A stretch of 16,695 bases of DNA from an uncultured Eubacteriales bacterium (lineage in GTDB: Bacteria; Bacillota_A; Clostridia; Christensenellales; Aristaeellaceae): positions 1 through 16,695 of the forward strand of contig CACYNZ010000029.1 of NCBI GenBank assembly GCA_902775835.1, given 5' to 3'. The position numbers and the translations under genes were made by a program. Shown here one piece after another: positions 8,045 to 15,251 of the stretch (the stretch's first letter is position 1; each line of letters begins with the position of its first letter). The notes below the pieces were generated by a model, which searched no databases, was not told the DNA's origin, and saw only the letters and a list, made by a program, of their open reading frames with translations.

Positions 8045-8066
8045 ATTCTGAAACCGGTTTCAGAAT
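8045..8066. promoter_or_regulatory. Perfect 22-bp palindrome, candidate LacI-family operator
   Basis: The half-site ATTCTGAAACC is followed directly by its exact reverse complement. The core AAACCGGTTT, with a central C-G step and flanking TGA/TCA, has the form of LacI/GalR-family operators (known of the family: A-rich half-sites meeting at a central CG). No T run follows, so it is not a terminator. It lies between the MFS terminator and the DUF308 promoter, 56 bases upstream of the -35. That is far for simple repression by steric block, and no LacI-type gene is in the window. Confidence 0.5.
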
Positions 8067-8122
8067 GCGCTGACAGGCCTGAGCGTCCGGAAGGAGACAG
8101 GCAGTCAGATGCGAACAAGTTC

Positions 8123-8151
8123 TTGACGATGATGTATATTGCTGAGATAAT
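8123..8151 (+). promoter_or_regulatory. Vegetative (sigma-A type) promoter of the DUF308-like gene
   Basis: TTGACG (8123-8128) and GATAAT (8146-8151) are separated by 17 bases. The predicted transcription start near 8158 lies just after the first in-frame ATG at 8157. This rules that ATG out as the normal start and supports ATG 8196. Confidence 0.85.
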
Positions 8152-8195
8152 TACACATGGCTAACAAAATGCGTACAGAAAAGGAGAAGAAGCAT

Positions 8196-8735
8196 ATGTC
8201 AAAAGAATCCAGGAAAGCCGGAGGGGTGAAAAAATTCTACGGCGTGAGCCGCAGGATCTGGACCTCCGTGCTGCTCGCGGCGCTGGGTCTGGTGCTCATT
8301 GTCTGGCCGGCGTCATCGGTGGCGGCCATTGTCCGTCTGGTGGGCATTGCCCTGATCGTCATCGGAACCGTGGGCCTGGTGCAGCAGATCATGGCCAGGG
8401 AGGACAAGAAGGTTTCCCGCATGGTCCGCTCGCTGCCGAACCTCGCGTTTCTTGCAGCCGGCATCTGGGTGCTGGTGAACCCGGTCATGTTTGAAAACCT
8501 GATCCATTTTGTGCTGGGCATCACCATACTGATCTTCAGCCTGAAGGATCTGATTCTGGCCATAAAGGCAAAGAAGGAAAAGCTCTGGCTGATCCTGCCG
8601 GTCATCGGCATTGTCCTGGGCATCCTGATTCTGGTCAATCCCTTCGGCTCGTTCCGCGCCTTCGCGGTATTTGCGGGCATTGCGCTGCTCTACACAGGCG
8701 CTGCGTCCCTGGTCAATGAAGTGCGTTCCAGATGA
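8196..8735 (+). CDS. Small integral membrane protein, HdeD/DUF308-like
   Basis: 179 residues from ATG 8196, with AAGGAG (8181-8186) 9 bases upstream. A basic N-terminus is followed by paired membrane helices in three repeating units, each with a short turn containing N-P or W-P: 'LLAALGLVLIVWPASSVAAIVRLVGIALIVIGTV', 'LAFLAAGIWVLVNPVMFENLIHFVLGITILIF' and 'LPVIGIVLGILILVNPFGSFRAFAVFAGIALLYTGA'. This repeat of 'G-hydrophobic-hydrophobic-N/W-P' is the hallmark of the DUF308/HdeD family. The family's molecular function is poorly defined; E. coli HdeD is linked to acid resistance. Strong promoter, good ribosome-binding site and own terminator make it a monocistronic gene, with no sign that it belongs to the glycan operons. 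The family call is firm; the function is unknown. Confidence 0.85.
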   Translation: MSKESRKAGGVKKFYGVSRRIWTSVLLAALGLVLIVWPASSVAAIVRLVGIALIVIGTVGLVQQIMAREDKKVSRMVRSLPNLAFLAAGIWVLVNPVMFENLIHFVLGITILIFSLKDLILAIKAKKEKLWLILPVIGIVLGILILVNPFGSFRAFAVFAGIALLYTGAASLVNEVRSR

Positions 8736-8742
8736 GCACATG

Positions 8743-8769
8743 AAGCACGGCAGGACCTGCCGTGCTTTT
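8743..8769 (+). terminator. Intrinsic terminator after the DUF308-like gene
   Basis: A perfect 10-bp stem (8743-8752 with 8758-8767) with a 5-base loop ends in TTTT (8766-8769). It starts 7 bases after the stop codon. Confidence 0.88.
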
Positions 8770-8840
8770 CCTGTGGCCGGATGCAGAGAAGGCTTCCGGC
8801 CGGGTATATGGCAAAAACACATTCAGGACAGGACATGCGG

Positions 8841-8869
8841 TTGCCGCGCATGGATTTTGCCACTATAAT
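8841..8869 (+). promoter_or_regulatory. Vegetative (sigma-A type) promoter of the M28 peptidase gene
   Basis: TTGCCG (8841-8846) and a perfect TATAAT (8864-8869) have a 17-base spacer. Transcription would start near 8876, about 46 bases before ATG 8922. Confidence 0.82.
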
Positions 8870-8921
8870 GAATCCATGAAACAGAATCTGCACAGAGGAT
8901 GCATGCAAACAGGAGGACAGG

Positions 8922-10154
8922 ATGAAATCAGAGAGACTGCAGGCCATTTTTGAGGCAACCGCCTTCCCGCATACCAGCGGCAGCGCGGAGGAACTCCGCG
9001 TGGCGGAATACCTGAAGTCGTGCTGCGAGGAACTGGGCGTTCCGGCACATCTGGAAGCGTTCCGCGTGGCCATGGCGGACATGGAAAGCTGCTCCGTGAC
9101 CGCGGACGGAGAGGACATACCCTGCAAGGCCTTCCACGGCTGCGGCAGCGGGGAGATTGAAGGCGAACTGTATTACATGCCGGCACTTGACCCGGTTTCC
9201 ATGGCCGGAGCCAGGGACCGGATTGTGCTGCTGGACACCCAGGGCATCGGATACTATGGATATCAGGACCTCATGAAGGCCGGCGCGAAGGGCATTCTGT
9301 TCCAGTACGGGAACATGTATTATCCCCAGCAGGACATTGACCAGCGCGATCTGCGGGAAGCTGTCCGCGGGGACGCGGGCAAGGTGCTCTGCGCCATGAT
9401 CCATTCCTCCTCAGCCGTGGAACTGGTGCGCCGGGGCGTGAAGCGCGTGAGGATCTGCGTTCAGCAGAAGGAGTATGACGGCGAGTCCCATAACGTGGTG
9501 GCGGAGCTGCCCGGGAGGCGGGACGAATGGATCACCATGACGGCCCACTATGACTCCACCTCCCTTTCCAATGGCGCCTATGACAACATGACCGGCTGCG
9601 TCGGGCTGCTGGGCACCATGGAGTTCATGAAGGACCGGGAGCGGAACTATGGTCTGCGCTTTGTGTTCTGCGGCAGCGAGGAGCGCGGGCTCCTTGGCTC
9701 GAAGGCCTATGTGCGGGATCACAAGGATGAGATGGAAAAGACCGTGCTGAACATCAACCTGGACATGATCGGCACCATCATGGGCAAGTTCATTGCCCGC
9801 ATTTCCGCCGAGGATAAGCTGGCGCATTATCTGTCCTATATGGGCGCCGAGCTCGGTTTCCCGGTGGCGGCGAAGACCGGCGTGTATTCCAGCGACTCCC
9901 CGCCCTTTGCCGACAGCGGCGTGCCCGCTGTTTCCATGGCCAGGATTGCCGGCGGCAATGTGGCGCCGATCCACTGCCGGTATGACACCATGGACGTGCT
10001 GTCCATGGAGCAGATTCAGAAGGATATCTGCTTTATCGCCGAGTTCACCCGCCGCATGGCCTGCGCGGCCTGCTGCCCGGTGAGCCGCGAGATCCCCGAG
10101 AGCGTGAAGAAGGAACTGGATGAATATCTGTTCAGAAAGCGCAGGCCTGACTGA
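8922..10154 (+). CDS. M28-family metallo-aminopeptidase with inserted PA-like domain, cytoplasmic
   Basis: A two-zinc exopeptidase of 410 residues that removes N-terminal residues from peptides. AGGAGG (8911-8916) stands 5 bases before ATG 8922. No signal peptide: it begins 'MKSERLQAIFEATAFPHTSGSAEELRVAEYL', the usual start of M28 proteins with the H-T-S-G segment. Residues ~55-185 form a protease-associated-type insert ('RDRIVLLDTQGIGYYGYQDLMKAGAKGILFQ'). The catalytic half carries all expected ligands: H209 and D211 in 'TAHYDS', D221 in 'GAYDNMTG', E253-E254 in 'GSEERGLLGS', D281 in 'NLDMIG' and H351 in 'IHCRYDT'. All key residues are intact, so it should be active. The Cys-rich tail 'RMACAACCPVSREIP' is unusual. 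It has its own promoter and terminator. A cytoplasmic peptidase among glycosidases could process imported peptides or glycopeptides (inference). Confidence 0.9.
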   Translation: MKSERLQAIFEATAFPHTSGSAEELRVAEYLKSCCEELGVPAHLEAFRVAMADMESCSVTADGEDIPCKAFHGCGSGEIEGELYYMPALDPVSMAGARDRIVLLDTQGIGYYGYQDLMKAGAKGILFQYGNMYYPQQDIDQRDLREAVRGDAGKVLCAMIHSSSAVELVRRGVKRVRICVQQKEYDGESHNVVAELPGRRDEWITMTAHYDSTSLSNGAYDNMTGCVGLLGTMEFMKDRERNYGLRFVFCGSEERGLLGSKAYVRDHKDEMEKTVLNINLDMIGTIMGKFIARISAEDKLAHYLSYMGAELGFPVAAKTGVYSSDSPPFADSGVPAVSMARIAGGNVAPIHCRYDTMDVLSMEQIQKDICFIAEFTRRMACAACCPVSREIPESVKKELDEYLFRKRRPD

Positions 10155-10195
10155 CAGATACCCGGCGGTGAGCCGGACGCATAAACAGAATACTT

Positions 10196-10228
10196 ACCGG
10201 CCCGGAACTGCTGTTCCGGACCGGTTTT
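10196..10228 (+). terminator. Intrinsic terminator after the M28 peptidase gene
   Basis: A 13-bp stem with one mismatch (10196-10208 with 10213-10225) and a TGCT loop is followed by a short TTTT (10225-10228). The short T run makes it weaker than the other terminators here. Confidence 0.75.
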
Positions 10229-10237
10229 CAAATCCTG

Positions 10238-10243
10238 TACAAT
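10238..10243 (+). promoter_or_regulatory. Possible -10 element (TACAAT) for the GH101/129-like-GH1 operon
   Basis: TACAAT matches five of six consensus bases, but the position 17 bases upstream reads TTCCGG, inside the preceding terminator stem, a poor -35. If used, the promoter would need an activator and give a leader of about 120 bases. Nothing else recognisable was seen in 10229-10369 apart from the ribosome-binding site. Confidence 0.3.
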
Positions 10244-10369
10244 CTTTGTGACCTTCAAAAATCCTGTGCCGCGGCCGGGGAAGAACAGGAACAGGGAACG
10301 GCGCGGAGAATCTTCTCTTCAGAGAATATGGCGTGATCAGGCAGGTGCTGACGAGAGGAGAGAGCGGCC

Positions 10370-12304
10370 GTGCTGGAGATGAGAAACGGAGAGACCTTCC
10401 TGCGTCTGCGGGAAGACCTGGAATATCTGGAATACGGAAACAGCGGGAAAACCTGGAGCACGGGAAAGCCGTTCCGGTTTTCCTGGGACGGGGGCGTCAC
10501 CATCAGCGCCGCGGACATCCGGAAGAAACAGGTGCGTGTGTCGGAAAATGAGATCGGGATCGACCTTGCCGGCTTCGTCTTTGCCGCCAGGTTCCCGGGC
10601 AACAGCTACTGCCGTCCGGCGCCGGAGTATACGCCGGACCTTGGCATGCATCTGTCCCTGTGCCTGGACGGGGATGATCTGGTGATCCGGGCATCGCCCA
10701 TGGAGCATGTGGGAAGCCTGCATATGCATGTCATGCTGGCCCAGGGGCTCATGCAGGTATCCACGGAAGAAAAGGCCGAAGTGTATATCCCCTCGGACTA
10801 CGGCATGCGCTTTGACTGTCCGCGCCGCGACATATGGTCGCGCAGCTTTGAACCCTCCGCGGCCTGGTCGCTGCCCGTGCACGGCGTGTTCACGCCGGAG
10901 GGCGGAATTGGCATGTGGTGCGAGGACCCGGACCGGGACTATGTCATGGTCTGCAATACGGGCCGCGAACCCGCGCTGTCCCTAATTTGCCGCGAGATCT
11001 ATGATGACATGGCCAATGAAAAGCGGGAAATCCGGTTCATGCTCTTTGGCCCCGGGGAGAATTTCCGGGGGCTTGCCCTGCGCTGCCGGGAACTCCGGAA
11101 GAAAACCGGGCGCTTTGTGACGCTGCGGGAGAAGGCGGAGAAGCGTCCCGTCGCGGCGCAGCTGCCCGGCACCGTGTTCTGGAAGCACAATGTGTACTTT
11201 GACCATCGGCCGCCTGGCGTGAACAGGACGTACAGCCTGTACACGGCCGGACCGGAGTGGCACGAGAACGAGGGCATGCCGGGCAACTGGACCGCGGAGG
11301 AAGTGTTTGAAACGGCCCGGGAAAGAGGATTCGACCGGGTAACGGTCTGCAATACCGGCTGGAACCGGGACGGGTTTGACGCCGGATATCCCGCGCGCTT
11401 TCCGGTGAGCGCGGAGCGCGGCGGCGAGGAAGGCTTCCGCCGGGCATCGGGAATGGCGCAGGCCATGTCGCCGGGGTATTTCCTGAACGTGCACGACAAT
11501 TATCAGGATGCCTATGAGACGGACGCCTTTGACGCGCGGGAGATGGTTCAGCAGTATCCGGGAACGCCTCTGCGGGGCGGTGTATGGCGCGGCGGACAGG
11601 CCTATGTCATGTGCTCAGCAAACGGGCTCCGGTATGCCAGGCGGGATATACCGCGCCTGGCGGAGATTTCCGGAAAAGGCTGCATGTATATAGACGTGTT
11701 TGCCAACTGTCCGCTCCTGTGCTGCCGCGCGCCAGGGCATATGCAGACGCGGCGGCAGGACTGGATGAGCAAGCGCGAAATCTGCGCTGTTGCCCTTCAA
11801 TACGTGGGTGCCCTGGCCGTGGAAGGCTGCGGCACGGATCTGTATGCGGACCTCATTGATATCGGGGCCTATGGAAACCTGCATTTCGGGCAGTTCCCGC
11901 CGCGCTCCGACGGCCCGCATCCGGTGCCGGTGCCTCTGTGGCAGATGGTGTATCATGACTGCGTGCTCAACTATTTCGGAGAAGGATACTCGCCGGTGCA
12001 CGGAAGCGAGTACAGGCTGTATCAGGCACTGTACACGCTCCTGCCCACGTCCTTTGATGACCATGCCAAGCGCATCTCTTTTGAGCTGCGATCTGCCTTC
12101 ACCGCGGCCATGACGGATTTTGAGGACCTGGTGCCGAGATGGGTCAGCGTGGACCCGGACGGCTCGTTCCATACTCACGGCGTGGCCCGGAGCCGGTATG
12201 AAAACGGTACGCAGGTGATTGCCAATTTTGAGGACACACCCTTTGCATGGGCGGGACATGAAATACCGCCCAGGGATTTTCTGGTACTTGGGATGGGAGC
12301 ATAA
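10370..12304 (+). CDS. Putative TIM-barrel glycoside hydrolase, GH101/GH129/DUF5696-like
   Basis: 644 residues, intracellular by the absence of a signal peptide. The start is GTG 10370, 9 bases after AGGAG (10356-10360); ATG 10379 is an alternative. Residues ~1-240 look like a beta-sandwich of the kind that precedes the barrel in GH101/GH129 enzymes. A linker 'FVTLREKAEKRPVAAQLPGTVFWK' (~250-272) leads to a (beta/alpha)8 barrel at ~275-560 with 'FDRVTVCNTGWNRDGFDAGYPARFPV', 'YFLNVHDNYQDAY', 'GCMYIDVFANCP' and 'ALAVEGCGTDLYADLID'. A small beta domain closes the protein. D442 ('YIDVF') is the best nucleophile candidate and E485 ('AVEGCG') the best acid/base, by analogy with the Asp/Glu pair of GH101. 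If correct it would cleave alpha-linked GalNAc or related sugars. The assignment is by pattern memory, so family confidence is moderate. The GH1 gene follows 19 bases downstream in the same operon. Confidence 0.6.
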   Translation: MLEMRNGETFLRLREDLEYLEYGNSGKTWSTGKPFRFSWDGGVTISAADIRKKQVRVSENEIGIDLAGFVFAARFPGNSYCRPAPEYTPDLGMHLSLCLDGDDLVIRASPMEHVGSLHMHVMLAQGLMQVSTEEKAEVYIPSDYGMRFDCPRRDIWSRSFEPSAAWSLPVHGVFTPEGGIGMWCEDPDRDYVMVCNTGREPALSLICREIYDDMANEKREIRFMLFGPGENFRGLALRCRELRKKTGRFVTLREKAEKRPVAAQLPGTVFWKHNVYFDHRPPGVNRTYSLYTAGPEWHENEGMPGNWTAEEVFETARERGFDRVTVCNTGWNRDGFDAGYPARFPVSAERGGEEGFRRASGMAQAMSPGYFLNVHDNYQDAYETDAFDAREMVQQYPGTPLRGGVWRGGQAYVMCSANGLRYARRDIPRLAEISGKGCMYIDVFANCPLLCCRAPGHMQTRRQDWMSKREICAVALQYVGALAVEGCGTDLYADLIDIGAYGNLHFGQFPPRSDGPHPVPVPLWQMVYHDCVLNYFGEGYSPVHGSEYRLYQALYTLLPTSFDDHAKRISFELRSAFTAAMTDFEDLVPRWVSVDPDGSFHTHGVARSRYENGTQVIANFEDTPFAWAGHEIPPRDFLVLGMGA

Positions 12305-12323
12305 CAGACAGGAGGAGATCTGC

Positions 12324-13634
12324 ATGGGATTTGACCAAAATTTTCTCTGGGGCGCGGCCAGCGCGGACTATCAGGTGGAAGGCGCTTACCTGGACGACGG
12401 GAAAGGCCTGGGCATCTGGGACGCGCTGAGCGAGGGCCATGTAAAGCACGGGGATAACGGGAACGTGGCCTGTGACCACTATCACCGATTCCGGGAAGAC
12501 ATCGCGCTCATGAAGCAGATCGGGCTGAAGGCCTACCGCTTTTCCGTCAGCTGGCCGAGAGTTATGCCGGAGGAAGGCCGGGTAAACGGGAAGGGCGTGG
12601 CGTTCTACAAGGAGCTGGTCCGGGAGCTCACCGAGGCCGGGATTCAGCCCATGTGCACACTGTTCCACTGGAACCTGCCCATGTGGGCTCATGAAAAGGG
12701 CGGATGGCTCTGGGACGGGATCAGCGACGCGTTTGCGGATTTTGCGAGGGTTGTCGTGGACGCGCTGTCGGACAGCGTATCCGTGTGGATGACGCTGAAT
12801 GAACCGGCCTGCTTTATCGGTGCGGGCTATCTCTACGGATTCCACGCGCCCTTTGAAAAGCATGCCGGCGATGAGGACAGGACGGCGCGTCTGGTGCGCA
12901 ATACACTGCTTGCCCACGGGAAGGCGCTGTCGGTGATCCGCTCCGGCGCCAGGACCGCGCCTCGGATCGGGCTTGCCCTGAACGCGTCAATATATACGCC
13001 GGTAAACGGCAGGAGCCTGGAGGAAGCGAAGGAAATGACCTTTGCGGACCCGCACTCCGTGTTCTGCGCCGCCTGCTGGATGGACCCGATCGTGAAGGGC
13101 GAGCTGCCCGATTTTCTGAAAGGATATGTCAGCGAAGAAGATCTGAAGGTGATGCATCAGCCCATCGACTTTTTCGGATACAACTGCTACAGTTCCTCCG
13201 ATTATGAAGACAACTTTGCGCCCAATCCCCTGGTGTATCCGGGCATGCCGCGCACGGCCATGGGCTGGGCCATCACGCCGGACGCGCTGTACTGGGCGGC
13301 CCGGATCTTCCATGACCGCTATCATCTGCCGATCCTGATCACCGAGAACGGCATGGCCAATATTGACTTTGTCATGAGCGACGGCATGGTGCACGACCCG
13401 CAGCGCATTGAATACCTGAAGGGGTATATCCGGGGCCTGCGGCGTGCGGCGGAAGAGGGCATTCCGGTCATGGGCTACATGTACTGGTCCATCATGGACA
13501 ATTTCGAGTGGGCCGACGGATATGACAAGCGCTTCGGTCTGATTCATGTGGATTACCGTACACAGAAGCGCACGCTCAAGGATTCGGCGCTCTGGTACGG
13601 AGGGGTCATCCGGAGCAACGGAGACTGTCTGTAA
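12324..13634 (+). CDS. Glycoside hydrolase family 1 beta-glucosidase
   Basis: A retaining beta-glucosidase/beta-galactosidase type enzyme of 436 residues; the family usually has 440-480. GGAGGAG (12311-12317) is 6 bases before ATG 12324. The N-terminal signature 'FLWGAASADYQVEGAYLDDGKGLGIWD' is complete. The acid/base is E160 in 'TLNEP' and the nucleophile E341 in 'ITENG'. Glycone-binding 'FHWNLP' and the C-terminal 'NFEWADGYDKRFGLIHVD' are intact. The E-W after N-F, instead of the S-x-K-x-Y-type phosphate-binding pattern, indicates an unphosphorylated substrate, in keeping with ABC rather than PTS uptake. No signal peptide, so it acts on imported beta-linked disaccharides or glycosides. It is co-transcribed with the gene 19 bases upstream. 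Confidence 0.95.
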   Translation: MGFDQNFLWGAASADYQVEGAYLDDGKGLGIWDALSEGHVKHGDNGNVACDHYHRFREDIALMKQIGLKAYRFSVSWPRVMPEEGRVNGKGVAFYKELVRELTEAGIQPMCTLFHWNLPMWAHEKGGWLWDGISDAFADFARVVVDALSDSVSVWMTLNEPACFIGAGYLYGFHAPFEKHAGDEDRTARLVRNTLLAHGKALSVIRSGARTAPRIGLALNASIYTPVNGRSLEEAKEMTFADPHSVFCAACWMDPIVKGELPDFLKGYVSEEDLKVMHQPIDFFGYNCYSSSDYEDNFAPNPLVYPGMPRTAMGWAITPDALYWAARIFHDRYHLPILITENGMANIDFVMSDGMVHDPQRIEYLKGYIRGLRRAAEEGIPVMGYMYWSIMDNFEWADGYDKRFGLIHVDYRTQKRTLKDSALWYGGVIRSNGDCL

Positions 13635-13637
13635 TAA

Positions 13638-13669
13638 TGAAAAGGCACAGCCGCGGCTGTGCCTTTTCA
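13638..13669. terminator. Perfect 32-bp palindrome, bidirectional terminator between convergent genes
   Basis: Bases 13638-13653 are the exact reverse complement of 13654-13669, each arm carrying GGCACAGCC and an A4/T4 end. A transcript from either strand folds the same hairpin followed by TTTT. It lies 3 bases after the GH1 stop and 17 bases before the stop of the minus-strand beta-helix gene, so it can end both units. Confidence 0.9.
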
Positions 13670-13686
13670 GGTGCGTTCTGTTCGGT

Positions 13687-15081
13687 TTATTTGGTGCCTT
13701 CCAGCGCAGTGCCGTTCACATACAGGGTGTAGCCGCTGCTGATAACCTGCTCCGCGCTTCCATCAAAGGACGTGATCCAGGTGTCGCCGGTCAGGGTCCA
13801 GGTGCTGGTTTCGTCCAGGGAAACGTTCACGGTGCCGAGCTCCGTGGACACTTCAGTGCCCTTGCTGTTCGTGATCTCGCCGCTGAAGGCGCCCTCGAAG
13901 GAGGAGCCCTCGGTGAGCGTCAGGGTCAGGGTGGAATTGCTGCCCACCAGGATGGTTCCGGCAAGCGCCTGGCTCACCGCGTTCAGCTCCGCAATATTGG
14001 AAGCGCCGCTCCAGCCGTCATCGCATACGGACAGGAGAATGTCGCTGCCTTCATTGTTCAGTGTCACGCCCGACAGGGTGATGACAGCATGGGTATTGGT
14101 CACATGGAACATATGCCCGCTTTTGCTGGTCAGGCTGCTGCCGGTCATGGTGAAGGCGGAGGTGCCGCTGTCGGCGTCGCCGCTCATGGACTGATAGATC
14201 ATGATGGTGTCCAGGAAGGTGGCATTGCCGTTGCACTGGGTGTTATTGGCGGTGAGATCGCAGTCGGTCAGGGTAATGGAGTTCTGGCCTTCAATGCACA
14301 CGCCCTCGGACAGGTTGGAGATGAGCGTGGCATTGGCCACGTTTACGTCCGCGGTGGAATAGATGGCGGGGGAGCCGAGGCCGTTGGAGGTATAGGTGCC
14401 GCCGTCCACATACACAGTGCCGCCGCCGCGGTCGGTGCGGATAGGCGCGGAGGATCCGCCGGAGGTGGTCACGGTGAGGTTATTGGCATACATGATGCCG
14501 CCGCCTGTGGTCATGATGCCGCCGGAACCGTTGCCGGTGGTGGTGATGACGGTATCGGATATGATGACCGTGGTGCCGTCGCCCTCAGCGCCGTTCTGGC
14601 CGCCGTTGCCGCCGTAGCTGAACACGCCGTTGGCGCCGCTGGCATCGGTGGAGATGGTGCCGCCGGAGATGGACAGCGTGGTGCCGCCCATGGCCAGCAC
14701 GCCCGCGTTCAGGCCGTAGAAGTTGCAGTTGTCGCCGCCGTCGGAGTCTCCGGTCTTGGTCACCGTGGGATTGATCAGGGAAACCTGCTCTGCAGTATTG
14801 ACGATCACGCTGCTTTCATCCGCGGTTTCGGATGCGTAGGTCTGGCTTTCCTGGGTCTCGGCCGCCGTGATCTCCACAGAAGCAGTATAGGTGAAATCCG
14901 AGGTGGATCCTCCGGGAGGCGTGCCGCCGCCGAAACCGCCGCCTTCGCCGCCGGGCATGCCCATCTCACCGGAAGGCGGATCGCCGGGCGGGGTGCTGCC
15001 GGGGCCTTCTGCCAGTGAGGCAAGGGGCAGGACCAGGGCCAGGGCAAGTGCGAGCAGCAGGGAAAGAAAACGCTTTTTCAT
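13687..15081 (-). CDS. Secreted Gly/Ser/Thr-rich protein, probable parallel beta-helix
   Basis: 464 residues from ATG at 15081, with AAGGAGG 7 bases before it. Residues 1-24 are a clear signal peptide (KKR, then a long Leu/Ala core ending 'PLASLA'). A Pro/Gly-rich low-complexity stretch follows (~25-60: 'PPGDPPSGEMGMPGGEGGGFGGG'). From ~60 to the end the protein is a series of short beta-strand units rich in T, S, G and N, such as 'TTLSISGGTIST', 'TTVIISDTVITTTGNGSGG', 'GTVYVDGGTYTSNG' and 'SITLTDCDLTANN'. This is the pattern of right-handed beta-helices of the pectate-lyase-like/polymorphic-repeat class. No LPXTG, choline-binding or other anchor is visible, so it is probably released or held non-covalently. 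No catalytic motif is recognisable; binding of glycan or an adhesin-like role is possible but unproven. I recognise the general type, not a named family. Confidence 0.82.
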   Translation of the reverse strand: MKKRFLSLLLALALALVLPLASLAEGPGSTPPGDPPSGEMGMPGGEGGGFGGGTPPGGSTSDFTYTASVEITAAETQESQTYASETADESSVIVNTAEQVSLINPTVTKTGDSDGGDNCNFYGLNAGVLAMGGTTLSISGGTISTDASGANGVFSYGGNGGQNGAEGDGTTVIISDTVITTTGNGSGGIMTTGGGIMYANNLTVTTSGGSSAPIRTDRGGGTVYVDGGTYTSNGLGSPAIYSTADVNVANATLISNLSEGVCIEGQNSITLTDCDLTANNTQCNGNATFLDTIMIYQSMSGDADSGTSAFTMTGSSLTSKSGHMFHVTNTHAVITLSGVTLNNEGSDILLSVCDDGWSGASNIAELNAVSQALAGTILVGSNSTLTLTLTEGSSFEGAFSGEITNSKGTEVSTELGTVNVSLDETSTWTLTGDTWITSFDGSAEQVISSGYTLYVNGTALEGTK

Positions 15082-15167
15082 GGGAATGCCTCCTTTATAT
15101 GCAGGATGGAGAATGCGGTTCATGCCATTTCCTCAGCGGAAAGCTCCGGAGGAAGCTGACAGGAATC

Positions 15168-15199
15168 ATTATGCAGGCAAACCTTGAATGAACCTTGAA
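15168..15199 (-). promoter_or_regulatory. Putative promoter with TTCAAG-N5-TTCAAG direct repeat upstream of the beta-helix gene
   Basis: Read on the minus strand, TTCAAG occurs twice with exactly 11 bases period (15199-15194 and 15188-15183). On the plus strand the repeated unit is AACCTTGAA (15180-15188, 15191-15199). Nine bases further down is CATAAT (15173-15168), a fair -10, and no good -35 is present at the normal distance. Tandem hexamers one helical turn apart in place of a -35 are the arrangement used by OmpR/PhoB-class response regulators. The form is close to the streptococcal CiaR box (TTTAAG-N5-TTTAAG). The leader would be about 80 bases. Confidence 0.5.
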
Positions 15200-15251
15200 A
15201 AAGCGTAAGGATACAGAAAAAATTTCATACGAAGCTTCCCGGTTCCGGACA

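Noticed and set aside
8109..8126. Five-codon ORF (ATG CGA ACA AGT TCT TGA) after AAGGAG, resembling a leader peptide
   Set aside because: It lies upstream of and overlapping the -35 of a strong promoter, so the main transcript would not contain it; too short to support.
13546..15018. Long plus-strand open frame (~490 codons) opposite the beta-helix gene
   Set aside because: Its product is Gly/Ala/Val/His-rich low complexity without any domain. It mirrors the repetitive GC-biased codons of the minus-strand gene, which has a signal peptide and a proper ribosome-binding site.
15201..15251. Possible terminator after the GH36 gene
   Set aside because: A run of T exists on the minus strand (A run at 15217-15222), but I found no stable stem directly before it.
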